64,000 nt of DNA from Gonocerus acuteangulatus (Eukaryota; Arthropoda; Insecta; Hemiptera; Coreidae), in assembly GCA_946811695.1 (NCBI GenBank), contig OX328132.1, positions 59,822,449-59,886,448 of the forward strand, given 5' to 3'. The translations under genes were made by a program, and so were the position numbers. Below the pieces are notes generated by a model. The model was not told the DNA's origin, did not search any database, and worked only from the letters and a program-made list of their open reading frames with translations. Positions 21,671 to 34,381 of the stretch are shown in pieces; position 1 is the first letter of the stretch, and every line of letters starts with the position of its first letter.

Positions 21671-23258
21671 ATTCGCGACCCTGGGAGCCAGAAACGACCC
21701 ATGAACCTAATTGATGGATATAAAGAAAAATGTGCCGGAAGCGGTTACACCAATGGAAGCAACGACCGCCGGAAAATCATCAACAATGAATTATTTACAC
21801 TAATCGATCTGAAGGTCGAATGCCTTTAAACTGTGTTCCCGTTGAATCTCGCGATTCTGTATTTTGTTCTTGTTTTTGCGGCGCACAGTGGGCCAAAATC
21901 CAATTTTAGGTTTTAAATAATAACAAATTATTTTTTGGGGTGTTTTAAATGTTTTTTGTCACTGAGTAAGGGAAAAATCTTTAAAAAAATATTTGACCCA
22001 TATTGTTTAGTATATGCAACAAACTAATGCTGTAGACACAAATAAATCTGGACATAGTGGATAAAAATTGAGAACACATTTTTTTAAATCTACGGAACAT
22101 TTAAGTATTAACTTTTTTTATCTCCTATGTGAGATAAAATAGAATTGTTCAGAATAGTAAATATGCAAAAATTCTGATTACAGGTGTAATTATGGTTAAT
22201 ATTACGCCCAACACTGAACATATTAGTCAACGCCTTTTTTTACTAATTATCCATAAATTTGTATGTAGTTAACTCTCAACTATATAGATAAAGATAATCT
22301 AAAACTTTATTTTTAGTCATTAGTCATTGAGAAAAAGTATTGATCAACGAATAACTGTTTTCAGCATAATATTAATGATTAAAAGTCGCTTTGACTAATG
22401 ACTAATGTCTAAGCTTACACAAATTAATGATTAAAGACTAAAAATAAAGTCCTAGATTTATTTATGGTTAATGATTAACTTAAAATTTAGGAATAATTAA
22501 TAAAACAAATGCGTTCACTCATAGCCAGGGGAGATACTTTTTTGAAAAAGAATGAAATAGACAATATTGCGGAATTTAAAAAAAAAAAAATATATAACCG
22601 AGTGCCTGTTCGTGAGGATGATTATTTCAAATGGTTGATAAATAGGGTGCTTTATGGCATGAAGGGGGGGGGGTGGAGTAGGTCCCGTTGACATTTAGGA
22701 TTCTAAGGGTAGAGGGAGGGTGGGCGAAAAGGTCGACAGAATTCAGTCGCCCCCAGAGGACCCAACCAGCCGTCAACATTTCAATCTGGATAGGGGTGAG
22801 TTTATATCATACACACTCAGACTTTCCAAGAGAGTACTTCTATTATTGTGTTTCGTATGTCGTATATATGATTTATTTGTTATTTTCTAAAACTATATTT
22901 AGACAAAATTCCATTATAATCAATAAAATTGTCGTAGTTTAAATGAAAGAAAAAATGAAAATATACGACGAATATACTAATTAAAACAAATTGCAGATGT
23001 TAATCATATATGGCTTGTTCTGCAAGTACTGTTGGAATCGTAACTTGGGCTGAAGGGGTTGTCACCAAGCCTTAAAATGTTGTAAACGCTGCTTCGAATA
23101 AAATAAACATGTTTCCTCAGTCCTTATTGGGAGGAAAATACACTACAAAGTTTGTAAAATTTAGCAGTAGCGGGAGTATTGCAAAAAAACATATGTTGCA
23201 CTGACATAAACAGTTTTAGACTGTGATTAATATTTAAAATTAAAAAAAATAAAAATGT
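21671..23258. other. unannotated AT-rich stretch
   Basis: An imperfect inverted repeat (ACTTTATTTTTAGTCATTAG near 22303 against CTAAAAATAAAGTCC near 22440) may be a decayed foldback MITE. A G9 run is at 22664-22672. No gene recognised. Confidence 0.35.
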
Positions 23259-23271
23259 TAAATTGTGAATC

Positions 23272-23560
23272 ATGAAGATTAGATAGCTAGCCGTCGAGGT
23301 GATAAGCAAACATGGAATAGTTGGGATTCGGCTAAAAAGAAACCTCAATACGATTTTTGTAAAAAAATCTATATTCAGGACGTTTCGGCTACTCTTTGGT
23401 AGCCTTCGTCAGCTAATGTTTCTGTTTTTTTCTTTGTTTCTCGTCATTTTAGCTGACGAAGGCTACCAAAGAGTAGCCGAAACGTCCTGAATATAGATTT
23501 TTTTTACAAAAATCGTATTGAGGTTTCTTTTTAGCCGAATCCCAACTATTCCATGTTTGC
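23272..23560. mobile_element. Penelope-like foldback with hammerhead-like motifs
   Basis: The insertion is bracketed by a perfect 13-bp duplication, TAAATTGTGAATC (23259-23271 and 23561-23573). After 34 non-palindromic bases, two 110-bp arms (23306-23414 and 23451-23560) are near-perfect inverted copies. Each arm carries CTGACGA, a 6-bp stem GGCTAC/GTAGCC, then GAAACGTC (right arm 23453-23486, left arm on the minus strand). That is the layout of a hammerhead ribozyme, with C for the usual U in CUGAUGA. Hammerheads are known in Penelope-like retroelements. Class is inference; no RT is present. Confidence 0.55.
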
Positions 23561-23573
23561 TAAATTGTGAATC

Positions 23574-23744
23574 GGTATGAGGACTTCCGTAAGCTTAATA
23601 AATGGTCTTTTAAAAAAAATTTACATTCAAATTGTGCTTAAAGCTTCAAGTGTGTTGTTTTCCCTCGTTTTTTAAAATGGGTTTAGGCGTAAAATGAGTC
23701 TACCAAGATAGCTAATCATCAAAAATGAGAAAGAGTTTTTTGCA
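23574..23744 (-). mobile_element. Helentron-like internal fragment
   Basis: Short match to the family's 5'-proximal blocks (gcttaataaatg, gtgcttaaagcttcaa, aaaaatgagaaag). Confidence 0.35.
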
Positions 23745-23751
23745 TTTATAA

Positions 23752-23991
23752 CATGGGCGTATATAAGGGGGCTGCAGCCCCCCTCCCCGAAATATTGATT
23801 TGATGGTAAAAATGTGTCATAAAACCTTTAAGAATTAAATGATAACTTAGTTCATAAAAAATAGATTATTTTAGGTGCAATAGCGTTTTAGTTGTCTGAA
23901 ACTATTCTAAGCTCTAAATTGTTATTATTCCATACCCCGAAAATGGCCCCAGCCCCCCCTCCCCAAATTATTTCCTATATACGCCCTTGGT
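23752..23991. mobile_element. 240-bp MITE with CATGGGCGTATATA ends
   Basis: The left end CATGGGCGTATATA and right end (reversed) CCAAGGGCGTATATA are inverted. Subterminal G- and C-runs (GGGGGCTGCAGCCCCC near the left) are inverted as well. TTTATAA is duplicated (23745-23751 and 23992-23998), or 7 of 8 bases. Related copies are at 31375-31626 and 40908-41013. A hAT-like assignment is possible from the 7-8 bp duplication but not proven. Confidence 0.75.
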
Positions 23992-23999
23992 TTATAATA

Positions 24000-24150
24000 T
24001 ACTAAGCCGACCCGTGCGAATCATTCGCACTCCTTTCATGTATCTCATTGTGTTTGCCGTGACAAGGTTGAGGGTCTGTGTTCTTCCTCTCCGTGGTGGT
24101 CAGCCTCTGGGACGTTCCCATCATGTGAAACTGCGTCCTAAAGCAATAAT
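24000..24150. other. unannotated stretch
   Basis: No feature recognised. Confidence 0.3.
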
Positions 24151-24248
24151 TGTGGCCAGGCTAGTTGCACTAAATGTGGCCAGGCTAGTTGCACTAAATG
24201 TGGCCAGGCTAGTTGCACTAAATGTAGCCAGGCTAGTTGCACTAAATG
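24151..24248 (+). repeat. 24-bp tandem repeat, four copies
   Basis: GTGGCCAGGCTAGTTGCACT plus AAAT repeats four times with one substitution. As 24 is a multiple of three, the frame stays open (VARLVALN), but no gene is implied. Confidence 0.9.
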
Positions 24249-24743
24249 ATTTGTTAAAGTTGTATTAGAAAATTAACTTGAATGTGAACACTAGTTCTAA
24301 TCATAGTAGCGTGGAGTTGGAAGCAGCCACAAAATAGTAAAGCTTTATGTGTATAATTTCTTTAAAGTGAATAATCTGATTTGATCACCAGGTTTGTTTA
24401 TCGTAAATTGCAGAGACGAACTTGGTTTGTCGTCATGTACTAATGGTAAGTAAAAAAAAAAAAAAAAAAAAAATGACTGCGAGACGTTTGGAGAAGTAAA
24501 TATAAATTCAAGTTTCGATTGATTTCATTCATCTTATAAATAAAAGAGCAGATCAACTATCTTAAATCAATATTTTAAGTCGAAATTAAATGCGGAATGA
24601 GATAATAGATACATGACATCGAAATATTTTTCATTTCTACATATCTCGCGTATTCTTGATAGAATATCGATAGGTCGAGGGCGGGATTTCAAGAAACCGT
24701 TTTTTTTTTCAATTGTAATTTTTCGAAAAACAACTAACATATT

Positions 24744-25810
24744 AATTAAATCTCATGAAATTGTGTTCTTTACTCGGCCGTTTCAAATTCAAGAGCTTCC
24801 TCAACACAAATATACTGACTGACAGAACTGTGAGTACGTCAAATGTACAAATTTGTAGATGTGTCTAGTGTTGGTACTTCTTAAAATATTACATAACTCA
24901 TTCATTACATAAAGATATGACACTAGCTGAAGTTTACGTCTTTGGAGGGCGTTATTCAATAGATTTCTTATTCAATAATCATCCAAATAAATTTGTATGA
25001 GATAAAAATGTATTCAAAAATGTTAAATTCATTAACAACATATGCAGCGTAATTTGGGATCATCTAACCTGGCCAAATAAGTACTGCTTGACCCGCACCA
25101 TGCCCGTGTATTGAATGTAGCGGTCCAAAGGTTCTTTGGCAATTCTTAATATATTTTTTTCAATTGATGTATTTTTTTTTTTACTTTTACTTTGCTCTCC
25201 TTAATTTTTTTTAAGCACCTACTTTTGTTGTATATATATAGGAAGAAGTCTTTCTTTTTTTTAAAAATATCGAATAATATATCCAATCAACCACAGAATA
25301 AAACTTTAAACTTAAATAAAAAGTAATTTCCCTTTATAAAATACAGCCAAAAACTGCATTCGCTAGCGCCGGTTTTTGCAAAACTGAACAATAATAATAG
25401 TCATTGTTGATAAAAGTCGGTCTAGTGAGTCATTTTGTGTTCTTTTTCTCTCTTTATAGTTAAAACATTTTGCTATTTTCGCTGGAAACGGTACATTATA
25501 TTTATAAATTCGTTTTCAGGTTAAACAAATTTAAATATCTTCTGAAACGAAAGGTAAAGGAAAATTGATTACATGATATGTTTATTAACGGAAATCGATT
25601 GTCGATTGACAGGATATAACTTGATACTTTCTCAATTTCCGATAGATCTTCAAGAACGATCTATATCGCAATAACGTCGGCGCGCAATAACGTCCTTAAT
25701 ACATCATCAATTTTCATAAATGAGGATCAATTATGACAGTATATTTGTGTTGAGGAAGCTCTTGAATTTGAAACGGCCGAGTAAAGAACACAATTTCATG
25801 AGATTTAATT
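24744..25810. repeat. identical 74-bp inverted repeat pair
   Basis: 24744-24817 is the exact reverse complement of 25737-25810 (both contain CTCGGCCGTTTCAAATTC). The 919 bp between them show no recognised ORF. No direct duplication was found outside the arms. It could be a TIR element of unknown class or a recent inverted duplication. The arms also produce unrelated short open frames. Confidence 0.85.
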
Positions 25811-26034
25811 TTCATGCTCAGGTAGACAGGTCATTGAATGCCTCCTTTGAGGCTGCTCTACCTGAAACGCAGCATTCGTCTAATTCCTTTCAGTGCTGTC
25901 GGTGTGACACAAAGGCTGGGTGAAAGAAAGGTTAGACTTCGACCTGTAGCGGCTGTACCATCTTCGCTCCAAAGGTAGCGGCTTAACTCCTGGCATCTCC
26001 CTTTATCCCTTATCTCGTAAAGGAATCATCCGGC

Positions 26035-26902
26035 ACGCAGGAAATGCGTCACATTAGCGCGTTTCCACAACGATCTTATCCCTAGTGTCTTTTGGAAAGT
26101 TAATATTTTGTTTTCAATCTTCTTTAAATTTCTAGGGATAACTTCAATTGATAAACTAATTTTCGAAAAATGTAAACACTTCAATAATACCTCAAAGAAA
26201 AAAGAGATTTTAGACACTCAATTGGCCAGAAAACCAAATCTACGCGGACAGCGAAGCGTTCTTTTGATAGAGGAAAGCTTTATTACAAACAACATAATAC
26301 AAACATGTACCTAATTTAATAACCTGATTTTACTAATAAATTACTAAACATAATTAAAAAAAAAGCAACTTATAAAAAACTGGGGAAAATAGAGACAAAA
26401 AATCGTTTCATCCGAAACGGAACGAACACTTTCTAAAATTTTAGCACTGATTTTTCCGACTGAGATTGTCTTATCGAAAATTTGAATAGAACATTTTTTG
26501 TAGAAAATTTAGTGCAGCTCTCTAGCGGATCACTAATGATAAATGTAATTATTATTTATTTGTTGTGGTTATATGAATGTCATAAAGTATCATTATTTAC
26601 TTTGTAAAGATTTTATTCACTATTCTACAAATGTTATGTTTTCATACTAAAAATCTGTTTTATCCAGTTCTTCTATATCCGCTTCACCTTGGCTCACAAC
26701 AGGAGTATGTGGTGGTGGGGCCACCGATCGGGCCCATTTTAGCATCCTCCGAAGCAAATCTCAAAAATTGAGGTTGCACTCAAGACGGAATTTTCGAAAA
26801 CTTTCTTCAAATCTTTATCGATCCTACATTATGGATATATATATATACATTCTTCCAAAATTCGTCATCGGGTCGACTTTATAAGCGGGTTTCCTCCACG
26901 CT
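26035..26902 (+). mobile_element. Helentron-like element, internally diverged
   Basis: The 5' end reads CCGGCACGCAGGAAATGCG then CATTAGCGCGTTTCC (26037-26075). Family blocks follow at 26400-26520 (cgaaacggaacgaacactttc, tgtagaaaatttag). A (TA)n stub is near 26836 and a 3' end resembles gggtcgactttataagcggg (26872-26902). The terminal hairpin is decayed. Confidence 0.5.
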
Positions 26903-27299
26903 TGTTTGTCTTTAGAATGAGACAACTAACTAAATATCTACTAATTGACATACGTAAACGTTCAGAAAACCCTGTAGTAATAAAGGCAATGACACTTGCT
27001 CACCCCTGACGATCATCTTCTGCTAATGAGGATGGCGTTATCAAGGTAAAGCACGTTTCACTAGAACTGACAGACATGTATTCATTATGGGAGATGATGG
27101 TGATATTGCTAATTGTAACAGAACAATATGATCTTTTAATCTCGCATCTTATTAAGGAGTATCAGATTACAAGTCGTCACTAATTAAAGAGACATTGAGA
27201 GAAGATGACTGCTTCTAAACTACAAGATAGATATGAAATGGAGCTGTAGCAATGGAAATAGAATGTATTATACTCTTGGAGTCCTTATATGTTTGGGGT
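26903..27299. other. unannotated stretch
   Basis: No feature recognised. Confidence 0.3.
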
Positions 27300-28330
27300 A
27301 ATTTCTGGTAAAGGTTATCTACATTAGAACCTTTAAATGTCAGTATTGTACGTCACATAATAAATTTACTCCTTGGAAGGTACGTGCTATAGAGTCTTTA
27401 TGTCAGCCATCTAATAAATTAATTTCTTGTGGAGGTACGTGCTTAAGCGCTTTTATACGCCAGTGGTGCCTAGCTTCTAGTAAATTAATTCCAATTAGTA
27501 TTGCCTACATTAGTGCCTTTAAATGTCAGAAATGTACGCCTTCTCTTAAATTAATTCCTACTGCAGGTACTTGCTGTAGTGCCTGTACATGCCAGTGGTG
27601 CCTAGCTTCTAGTAAATTAATTCCAAATAGTATTGCCTACATTAGAGCCTTTAAATGTCTGAAATGTACGCCTTCTATTAAATTAAAGCCTACTGCAGGT
27701 ACTTGCTGTAGTGCCTGTACATGCCAGTAGTGTCTGGCTTCTGGTAAATTAATTTCAAGTAGTGTTGCCTACATTAGAGCCTTTAAATATCAGTAATTGA
27801 CACCTTCTATTAAATTAATTCCTACTGCAGGTAATTGCTTTAGTGCCATTATATGCCAGTGATGTCTGGCATCTAGTAAATTAATTCCTACTGCAGGTAC
27901 TTGCTTTAGTGGCTTTATATGCCAGTGATTTCTGGTTTCTAGTAAATTAATTCCAAGTAGTATTGCCTACATTAGAGCCTTTAAATGTCAGCAATGTACG
28001 CCTTCTGTATTATTAATTCCTACTGCAGGTACTTGCTTTAGTGCCTGTATAAGCCAGTGATATCTGACTTCTGTTTTTGCCTATATTAGAGCCTTTATAT
28101 ATCAATGAAGCACGCCTTCTATTAAATTAACGTGCTGGTATTTATACTTGCTTTAGTGCTTGTATATGCCAGTGATATCTGGCTTCTAGTAAATTAAATT
28201 TAGTTGTTCTGCCTAAATTAGAGCCTTTATATATCAGTAATAAATATTCTCTAATATATTTACTCCTAAAAAACGTGCATACTTCATAGCCCTTACATCT
28301 CAGTAATATTTGCCTTAAAATAAATTAAAT
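27300..28330 (+). repeat. tandem array of about 70-bp monomers in alternating dimers
   Basis: Two related half-units alternate for about 1 kb. One contains GGTACTTGCTTTAGTGCC...CCAGTGATGTCTGGC...TAAATTAATTCC. The other contains GTATTGCCTACATTAGAGCC...ATGTCAG...GTACGCCTTCTATTAAATTA. Together they form a dimer of about 135-140 bp. Divergence increases towards both edges. No gene. Confidence 0.85.
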
Positions 28331-28612
28331 ACTACTAATTTATCATGTAGTCATTTATTTTAGATTTATAAAGTTAAGAATTTGTAATGCTAACAGATTC
28401 AAAAAGTCCGACTCGCAGGAATTGCGTCATCTTAGCGCAGTTACGTAAATCTCGAAGAAATGGAATAGATTAGCATCACAAATCACAGGAAACTGACAGT
28501 AGCCAACTTACACAGAAGCGAAGAAAACGTACTTACTCTTCGACTACTGCTGAGAAGGCTCTATTCTAAACAACCAAAAATTCGTTGTCATTTTAAGTAT
28601 CTTGTTTTACTA

Positions 28613-30341
28613 GTAAATTCGTTTTAGCGCGGTTCCTCCCTCCCCCATAGGGAGGAACCCCGCTTATAGGGTTGATACAATGAAACAATCCGGAAGTGCC
28701 GACTAGAAAATTTCGCGTTTCAGAACCCCTAGAGACCGAAAATAACGGTGGTTCAAATTTGTATATATATATATATATATATTTGTCTGTTCGCTCTCTA
28801 GATAGAAGACGAATGGTCCGATTTTGATGAAATTTGGTACAAAAATCCTTCGTCCAATTCGAAAGGTCAAGTTCGTTAACCAGCAAAATCCGCCTACTGG
28901 AAGATGGCGTTTGGGGCGAAATTCGCGCAAAAAAAATCGTAACGCTTACGTTTTTGAGTTCATAAGCTTCTAAGTACTCGTTTCATATGATTCCTGGGCT
29001 AGGAAAACGAATGAAACCATTTTCAAGGCGATAGCTGTAACCGTTTTCGAGAAAATTGGAAAAATATTTTTTGAATACCGTTTTTGGTTTGGGTACTTAC
29101 AATCATGGGATTCAGTTGAAACATTTTCTGCATGTTCTACTTTCATCAAAACTAATATGTTGAAATTTTGGTTACGTTTGGAGTTAAGGAAGGGTTAGAA
29201 TAAAATATTTTATTAACAGACATAAAAAGTTTTAGTAACTTTGTTTACTTTCCTTAATATCTCGAAAAAGGTTGAGAATCTTCGTAAACGGAAGAATACC
29301 ATTAGAAAGCTTATTAAATGCTCTAAAAAAAAGGTTCTAATAAAAGTTTTGATTAGGCGATGTCAATCGGAGAAATAAGAGCTTAAAACTTTAAAGTAAT
29401 TGATTTCGCTTATTCGAACTGTTCTTTTTGTCTGTTTTTTATTCCTTGTTATTTTTTAATTGCTTATTGTTGGATAATGTATTTGAAAATAAAACAGGTT
29501 AAGAAAAATAAGGAAAACAATTTAATGTTAGAGATATGGATTTCCAAGATATATAGCTTTTCAACTGCCTAGCGTCCTTCCTAGGGAGGGTTCTTTGTCT
29601 TTGATTTTGGTACTTAGAATTATGGGATACAGTTGAAACATTTTCTGCATGTTGGAGTTTCATCAACACTAATATGTTGAAATTTTTGTTACGTTTAGAG
29701 TAAAGGAAGGGTTAGAATGAAATATTTTATTAACAGACAAAAAAAGTTTTGGTAACTTTGTATAATTTCGTTAGTATCTCGAAAACCGTTGACAATCTTG
29801 TGAAGCGGAAGATTACCATTCGGAAGCTTAATAAATGCTCTACAAAAAAGGTTCTGAAGAAAGTTTTAATTAGGCGATGTCAATCGGAGAAAAAAGTGCT
29901 TAAAGCTTTAAATTAATTGATTTCGTTTATTCCAATGGTTCTTTTTGTCTGTTTTATTTCTTGTTATTTTTTTATTGCTTATAGTTGGATAATGTATTTG
30001 ACAATAAAACTGGTTAAGTAAAATAACAAAAACAATTTATTGTTAGAAATATAGATTTCCAAGATTCCAAGACCTTGTCACTAGCGGGTCTGTTTCTAGT
30101 GTAGCGGACCCTTCCAGGTAAGATTGTAAATCATGACCTTTCAAGACTTTACTACTCACAGGAATGGCGTTAGTGACCTTAAGGGTTGACACGCCATTAT
30201 AATAATTAATTTAAAAAAAAAGACTGGTGGAACCAAAATAATAACTGCTTCTATTTTAATCTTTCCAAATTAGACTAGGGATATGAACGGAACCGCGCTA
30301 AGTTGATGCAGTCCTGCGAGACGGACTTTTACTGTTATAAT
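28613..30341 (-). mobile_element. nested Helentron-like copy 1
   Basis: Its 3' hairpin end is at 28617-28660 and its 5' end at 30341 (reverse strand GTCCGTCTCGCAGG). TTTT lies on both sides. The paralogue at 37300-37325 shows the uninterrupted site (aaattcgttttactgttat), proving insertion. The inverted repeat TTAGCGCGGTTCC occurs at the 3' terminus and 28 bases inside the 5' terminus. The body carries an internal duplication of about 520 bp (29090 and 29608 blocks). A short (TA)n lies at 28763-28782. Confidence 0.7.
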
Positions 30342-31374
30342 CAACTGTAAATATGTGCCTCAAGGCGAAATTCCATTCTGTCGTGGGTTAAATCTTTCTA
30401 CAAAATAAGAAATGACGATAACTTCAGTTGGTGGCTATGAGGAAGGTTATATAGATAGGAGAATTCAAAACAAACTATGCATATGTCATCATGATTAGCC
30501 ACAGCCACTCCAAACATATTACCATTAACTTTCACCGTTTCTTAGCTTATTTTACTGATAAATGCAATTTAAAACAAAAAACAACCAATTAAAAAGTGAG
30601 ATAAACACAGAGAAAAACCCTTTCAAAACAACAAAACAAACAATTTTTAAGCGCTTATATCTGATTGACGTTGCCCCATCGAATATTGCTTTAGAACATA
30701 TTTTGTAGAGAATTTAGAAAGCATTCGAATAGTCACCATCCACTTTCCACGATTTCGCAACTGTTATCGAGATATTTACGAAAAATGTATGAAGATCCGA
30801 AAACTTTTCACGTCTATCAAGAAAATAATTTTTTTCGCATACTTCCTTAACTCCAAATATAACCAAAATTGAAACATCTTAGTTAGGATTAATTTCCAAT
30901 ATGTAGAAACTATTTCAATTGAATCCCGTGATTCTAAGTACCCACAAAAAAATAATGACTTACAAAAACATCGATTCCACTTTTCTCAGAAACGGTTAAA
31001 GATATCGCCTTAAAAAGGGTTTCATTCGTTTTGGTATGTTAAGAAACCTATAAAACAAGTACCTGCAAGCATATGAACTCAAAAGTCCGACTCGCAGGAA
31101 CTGCAGCATCTTAGCGCGGTTCCGTTCATGTCCCTAGTGCCATTTGATAAGCTTAGAAAAGAAATAAACTTATTTTTTTTTATATATCTCGTGAAAATTG
31201 TCAAAATCCTCTCGAATATCTCGAATAAAAGTGATATTAAGGCGTCAGGGACACCGACAGTAACTAACTTTTACACAGATGCGGAAATTACACAATCCGG
31301 CTCTCATTCTAAAGCAAAGCTCTATAAATCAATACAAAATATGCCTAATAAAGCCTTTCTAGAGGGTACAGACG

Positions 31375-31626
31375 CATGGGCATATATGAGGAGGGGGGGC
31401 TGAGGGGGCTGCAGCCCCGTCCCGAAATTTTGAATTAATGATGAAAACTTCTCGTAAAACCCTTAAAAATAAATTAAATAAGATCACTTAGTTCATAAAA
31501 CATATTTTATTTTACGTGTAATAGCGTTTTAGTTGCCTAAAACTATTCCAAGCTCTAAATATTTAGTATTCCATACCCTGGAAATGGTCTCAGCCCCCCC
31601 CGAAATTGTTTTTATATACGTCCATG
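31375..31626. mobile_element. CATGGGCATATAT MITE, copy 2
   Basis: It aligns end to end with the 240-bp MITE at 23752-23991, including the central tagttcataaaa and gcgttttagttg blocks. Flanks are TACAGACG (31367-31374) and TACAGAAC (31627-31634), an 8-bp duplication with two mismatches. It interrupts a conserved Helentron-like block (agaaccttttttgtagag). Confidence 0.75.
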
Positions 31627-32958
31627 TACAGAACCTTTTTTGTAGAGCATTTAGTAAGCTTTCGAATGGTAATCTTCCGCTTCACAAGATTGTCAACGGT
31701 TTTCGAGATACTAACGAAAGTATACAAAGTTATCAAAACTTTTTTTGTCTGTTAATAAAATATTTTATTCTAACTCTTCCTTTACCCTAAACGTAACAAA
31801 AATTTCAACATATTAGTGTTGATGAAATTCGAACACGCAGAAAATGTTTCAACTGTATCCCATAATTCTAAGTACCAAAATCAAAGACAAACAACCCTCC
31901 CTAGGAAGGACGCTAGGCAGTTGAAAAGCTAAATCTTGGAAATCCATATCTCTAACATTAAATTGATTTCTTATTTTTCTTAACCTGTTTTATTTTCAAA
32001 TACATTATCCAACTCTAAGCAATTAAAAAATAACAAGGAATAAAAATATAAAATTTTAGGCACTTTCAACACTTGTTCACACTGAGTAAAACAATATAAA
32101 CAGATCTAAGGTGTTACACGGTAGCTAGTGAAAGAATGAATGAGGTCTCGTATTGCAATTCTCTGTATGCAGGGTCTACTTCCAGGTAAAGTCATATACT
32201 TTTACTGCCCTTTACCGTTACTCAGAAAGCTCTTTGTGTTTACAAACAAAGGACTCGGTATAGACCACCCGTATTAACCCAAAAGTGATTATGTCAAGCT
32301 TGATAAACTTCCTGAATTAAATTAAGGAATTTAAGAGTGCTTAAAATAGGTTCTTGATCTAGTCAAAAAATTCAAGGAGAATTACACCACGAATAGAAAA
32401 TTTCGGCCAAACAGAAGGAAAATAACAATAACAAGGATAGTTAAACTTCGTTTTCAAAGATTGTTAGTTGTAACACAAAACCGGTCACTCATGATTCTAA
32501 TAAATTAACTGTGAAGGGTGATTACACAAATATTCCTGTTGAGGCTTTAAAGCTTCAACTCAAAAAACATATTAACCCACAGGTAATATCTAGATATTCG
32601 TACGGCATCTTCGAATTCTAACAAACAAAATATTGCTTCTAATTATACGTAACCTGTTTACTGACAAATACATTTGACTACTATAAGAAATTACAAAAAT
32701 GACGAGCAGTGAAAAAACTGCGGGAAACACACAAATAGATCCGTTTAAATAAACGAAACTAACTAACTAAGTTTTAAGCACTTATTTCTCCTAATGTGAC
32801 GACCCCATCAAACATTTCTTCAAAACATTTTTCCACGATTTCCTAACCCTTTTTGAGATATTAATGAAAATATACGAAGAGGGCCTAATAGATATTCATA
32901 CGGGATCTGAGAATCCCAAGATTCCGCAAAAATAAAATATTCTAATTATACGTATCCT

Positions 32959-32960
<2 letters not shown>

Positions 32961-33027
<67 letters not shown>

Positions 33028-33056
33028 GGCGCATCTACTTCTAGGTCATTAGCGCC
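32961..33056 (-). mobile_element. micro-retroposon, 31-nt body plus A65
   Basis: Minus strand: a 31-nt body GGCGCTAATGACC...GATGCGCCGT (33056-33026), then poly(A) of about 65 (T-run 32961-33025). A perfect 10-bp duplication, CGTATCCTGT, flanks it (32951-32960 and 33057-33066). Body length and start are the same as at 6608. Confidence 0.85.
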
Positions 33057-34330
33057 CGTATCCTGTGTTATTGGCAAATACATTTGACTACTATAAGCAA
33101 TAGCAAACAATAGGGAATATGCCAAAGAACTCGGATTAGGAGCCTCGACAGTTTCAAGACATTTGAAGGAAATCGGCAAATCCAAAACGGACATTTCATA
33201 CGGTACAGCCTGATATATTTCTAACAATGAATTGTTTTTCTTATTTTAATTAATCTGTTTTATTGTCAAATACATTATCCAACTATAAGAAATGAAAAAA
33301 TAGGAATAAAAACAGACCAAAAGAACCGTATGAAATAAACGAAATCAATTACTTCAAAGTTTAAGCACTTATTTCATCCGATTGACATCGCTTATTCAAA
33401 ACTTTCCTCAAAACCTTTTTTGTAGACCATTTAGTAAGCTTTTGAATGGTAACCTTTCGCTTCCCAAGATTTTCAATCGTTTTCAAGATATTAATGGAAG
33501 TATACGAAGTTCCCAAAATTTTCATTATTTCTAGCAACAGAAAATTGGTCTCATTTTTCCTATCCTGTTTTACATACAAATACATTTTCCCAACATAAGA
33601 AATTACAAAAATAAAAAGCAATAAAAAACCAAGGGAAAGAGACAAAAATTACAAAAAGAACGACAAAAACCCGTTCATAAGAAAAAAACAGACGTATTTG
33701 AAGATTTAAGCACTTATTTCTCCGATTGACATAACCTAATCAAAAATAGTTTTAGAATCTTTTTTGTAGAAAATTTAGTAAGCTTTCAAATAGTTTCTAT
33801 CTACTTACCACGATTTCCCAACCGTGTTCGAGATATTAATGAAAGTATACAAAGTTCCCAAAACTTTTCATGTCTGTTAATAAAATATTTTATTCTAACC
33901 CTTCCTTAACTCCAAACGTAACAAAACTTTCAACATATTAGTTTTAATGAAAGAAGAACATGCAGATAATGTTTCAACTGAATCCCGTGATTCTAAGTAC
34001 CCAAACCAAAAACGGTATTCAAAAACTATTTTTCCAATTTTCTCGAAAACGGTTAAAGCTATCGCCTTGAAAATGGTTTCATTCGTTTTCCTAGCCCAAG
34101 AAGCATATAAAAAGAGTCCTTACAAGCTTATGAACTCAAAAACGTAAGTGTTACGATTTTTTTTGCGCGAATTTCGCCCCAAACGCCATCTTCCAGTGGG
34201 CGGATTTTGCTGGTTAACGAACTTGACCTTTCAAATTGGACGACAGATTTTTGTACCAAATTTCATCAAAATCGGACCATCAGGGAAGCCAGAAATGAGC
34301 GAACAGACAAATATATATATATATAAATAA

Positions 34331-34381
<51 letters not shown>

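Noticed and set aside
27300..28330. CRISPR-like repeat-spacer array
   Set aside because: Eukaryotic context; units are contiguous diverged monomers without unique spacers or conserved short repeats.
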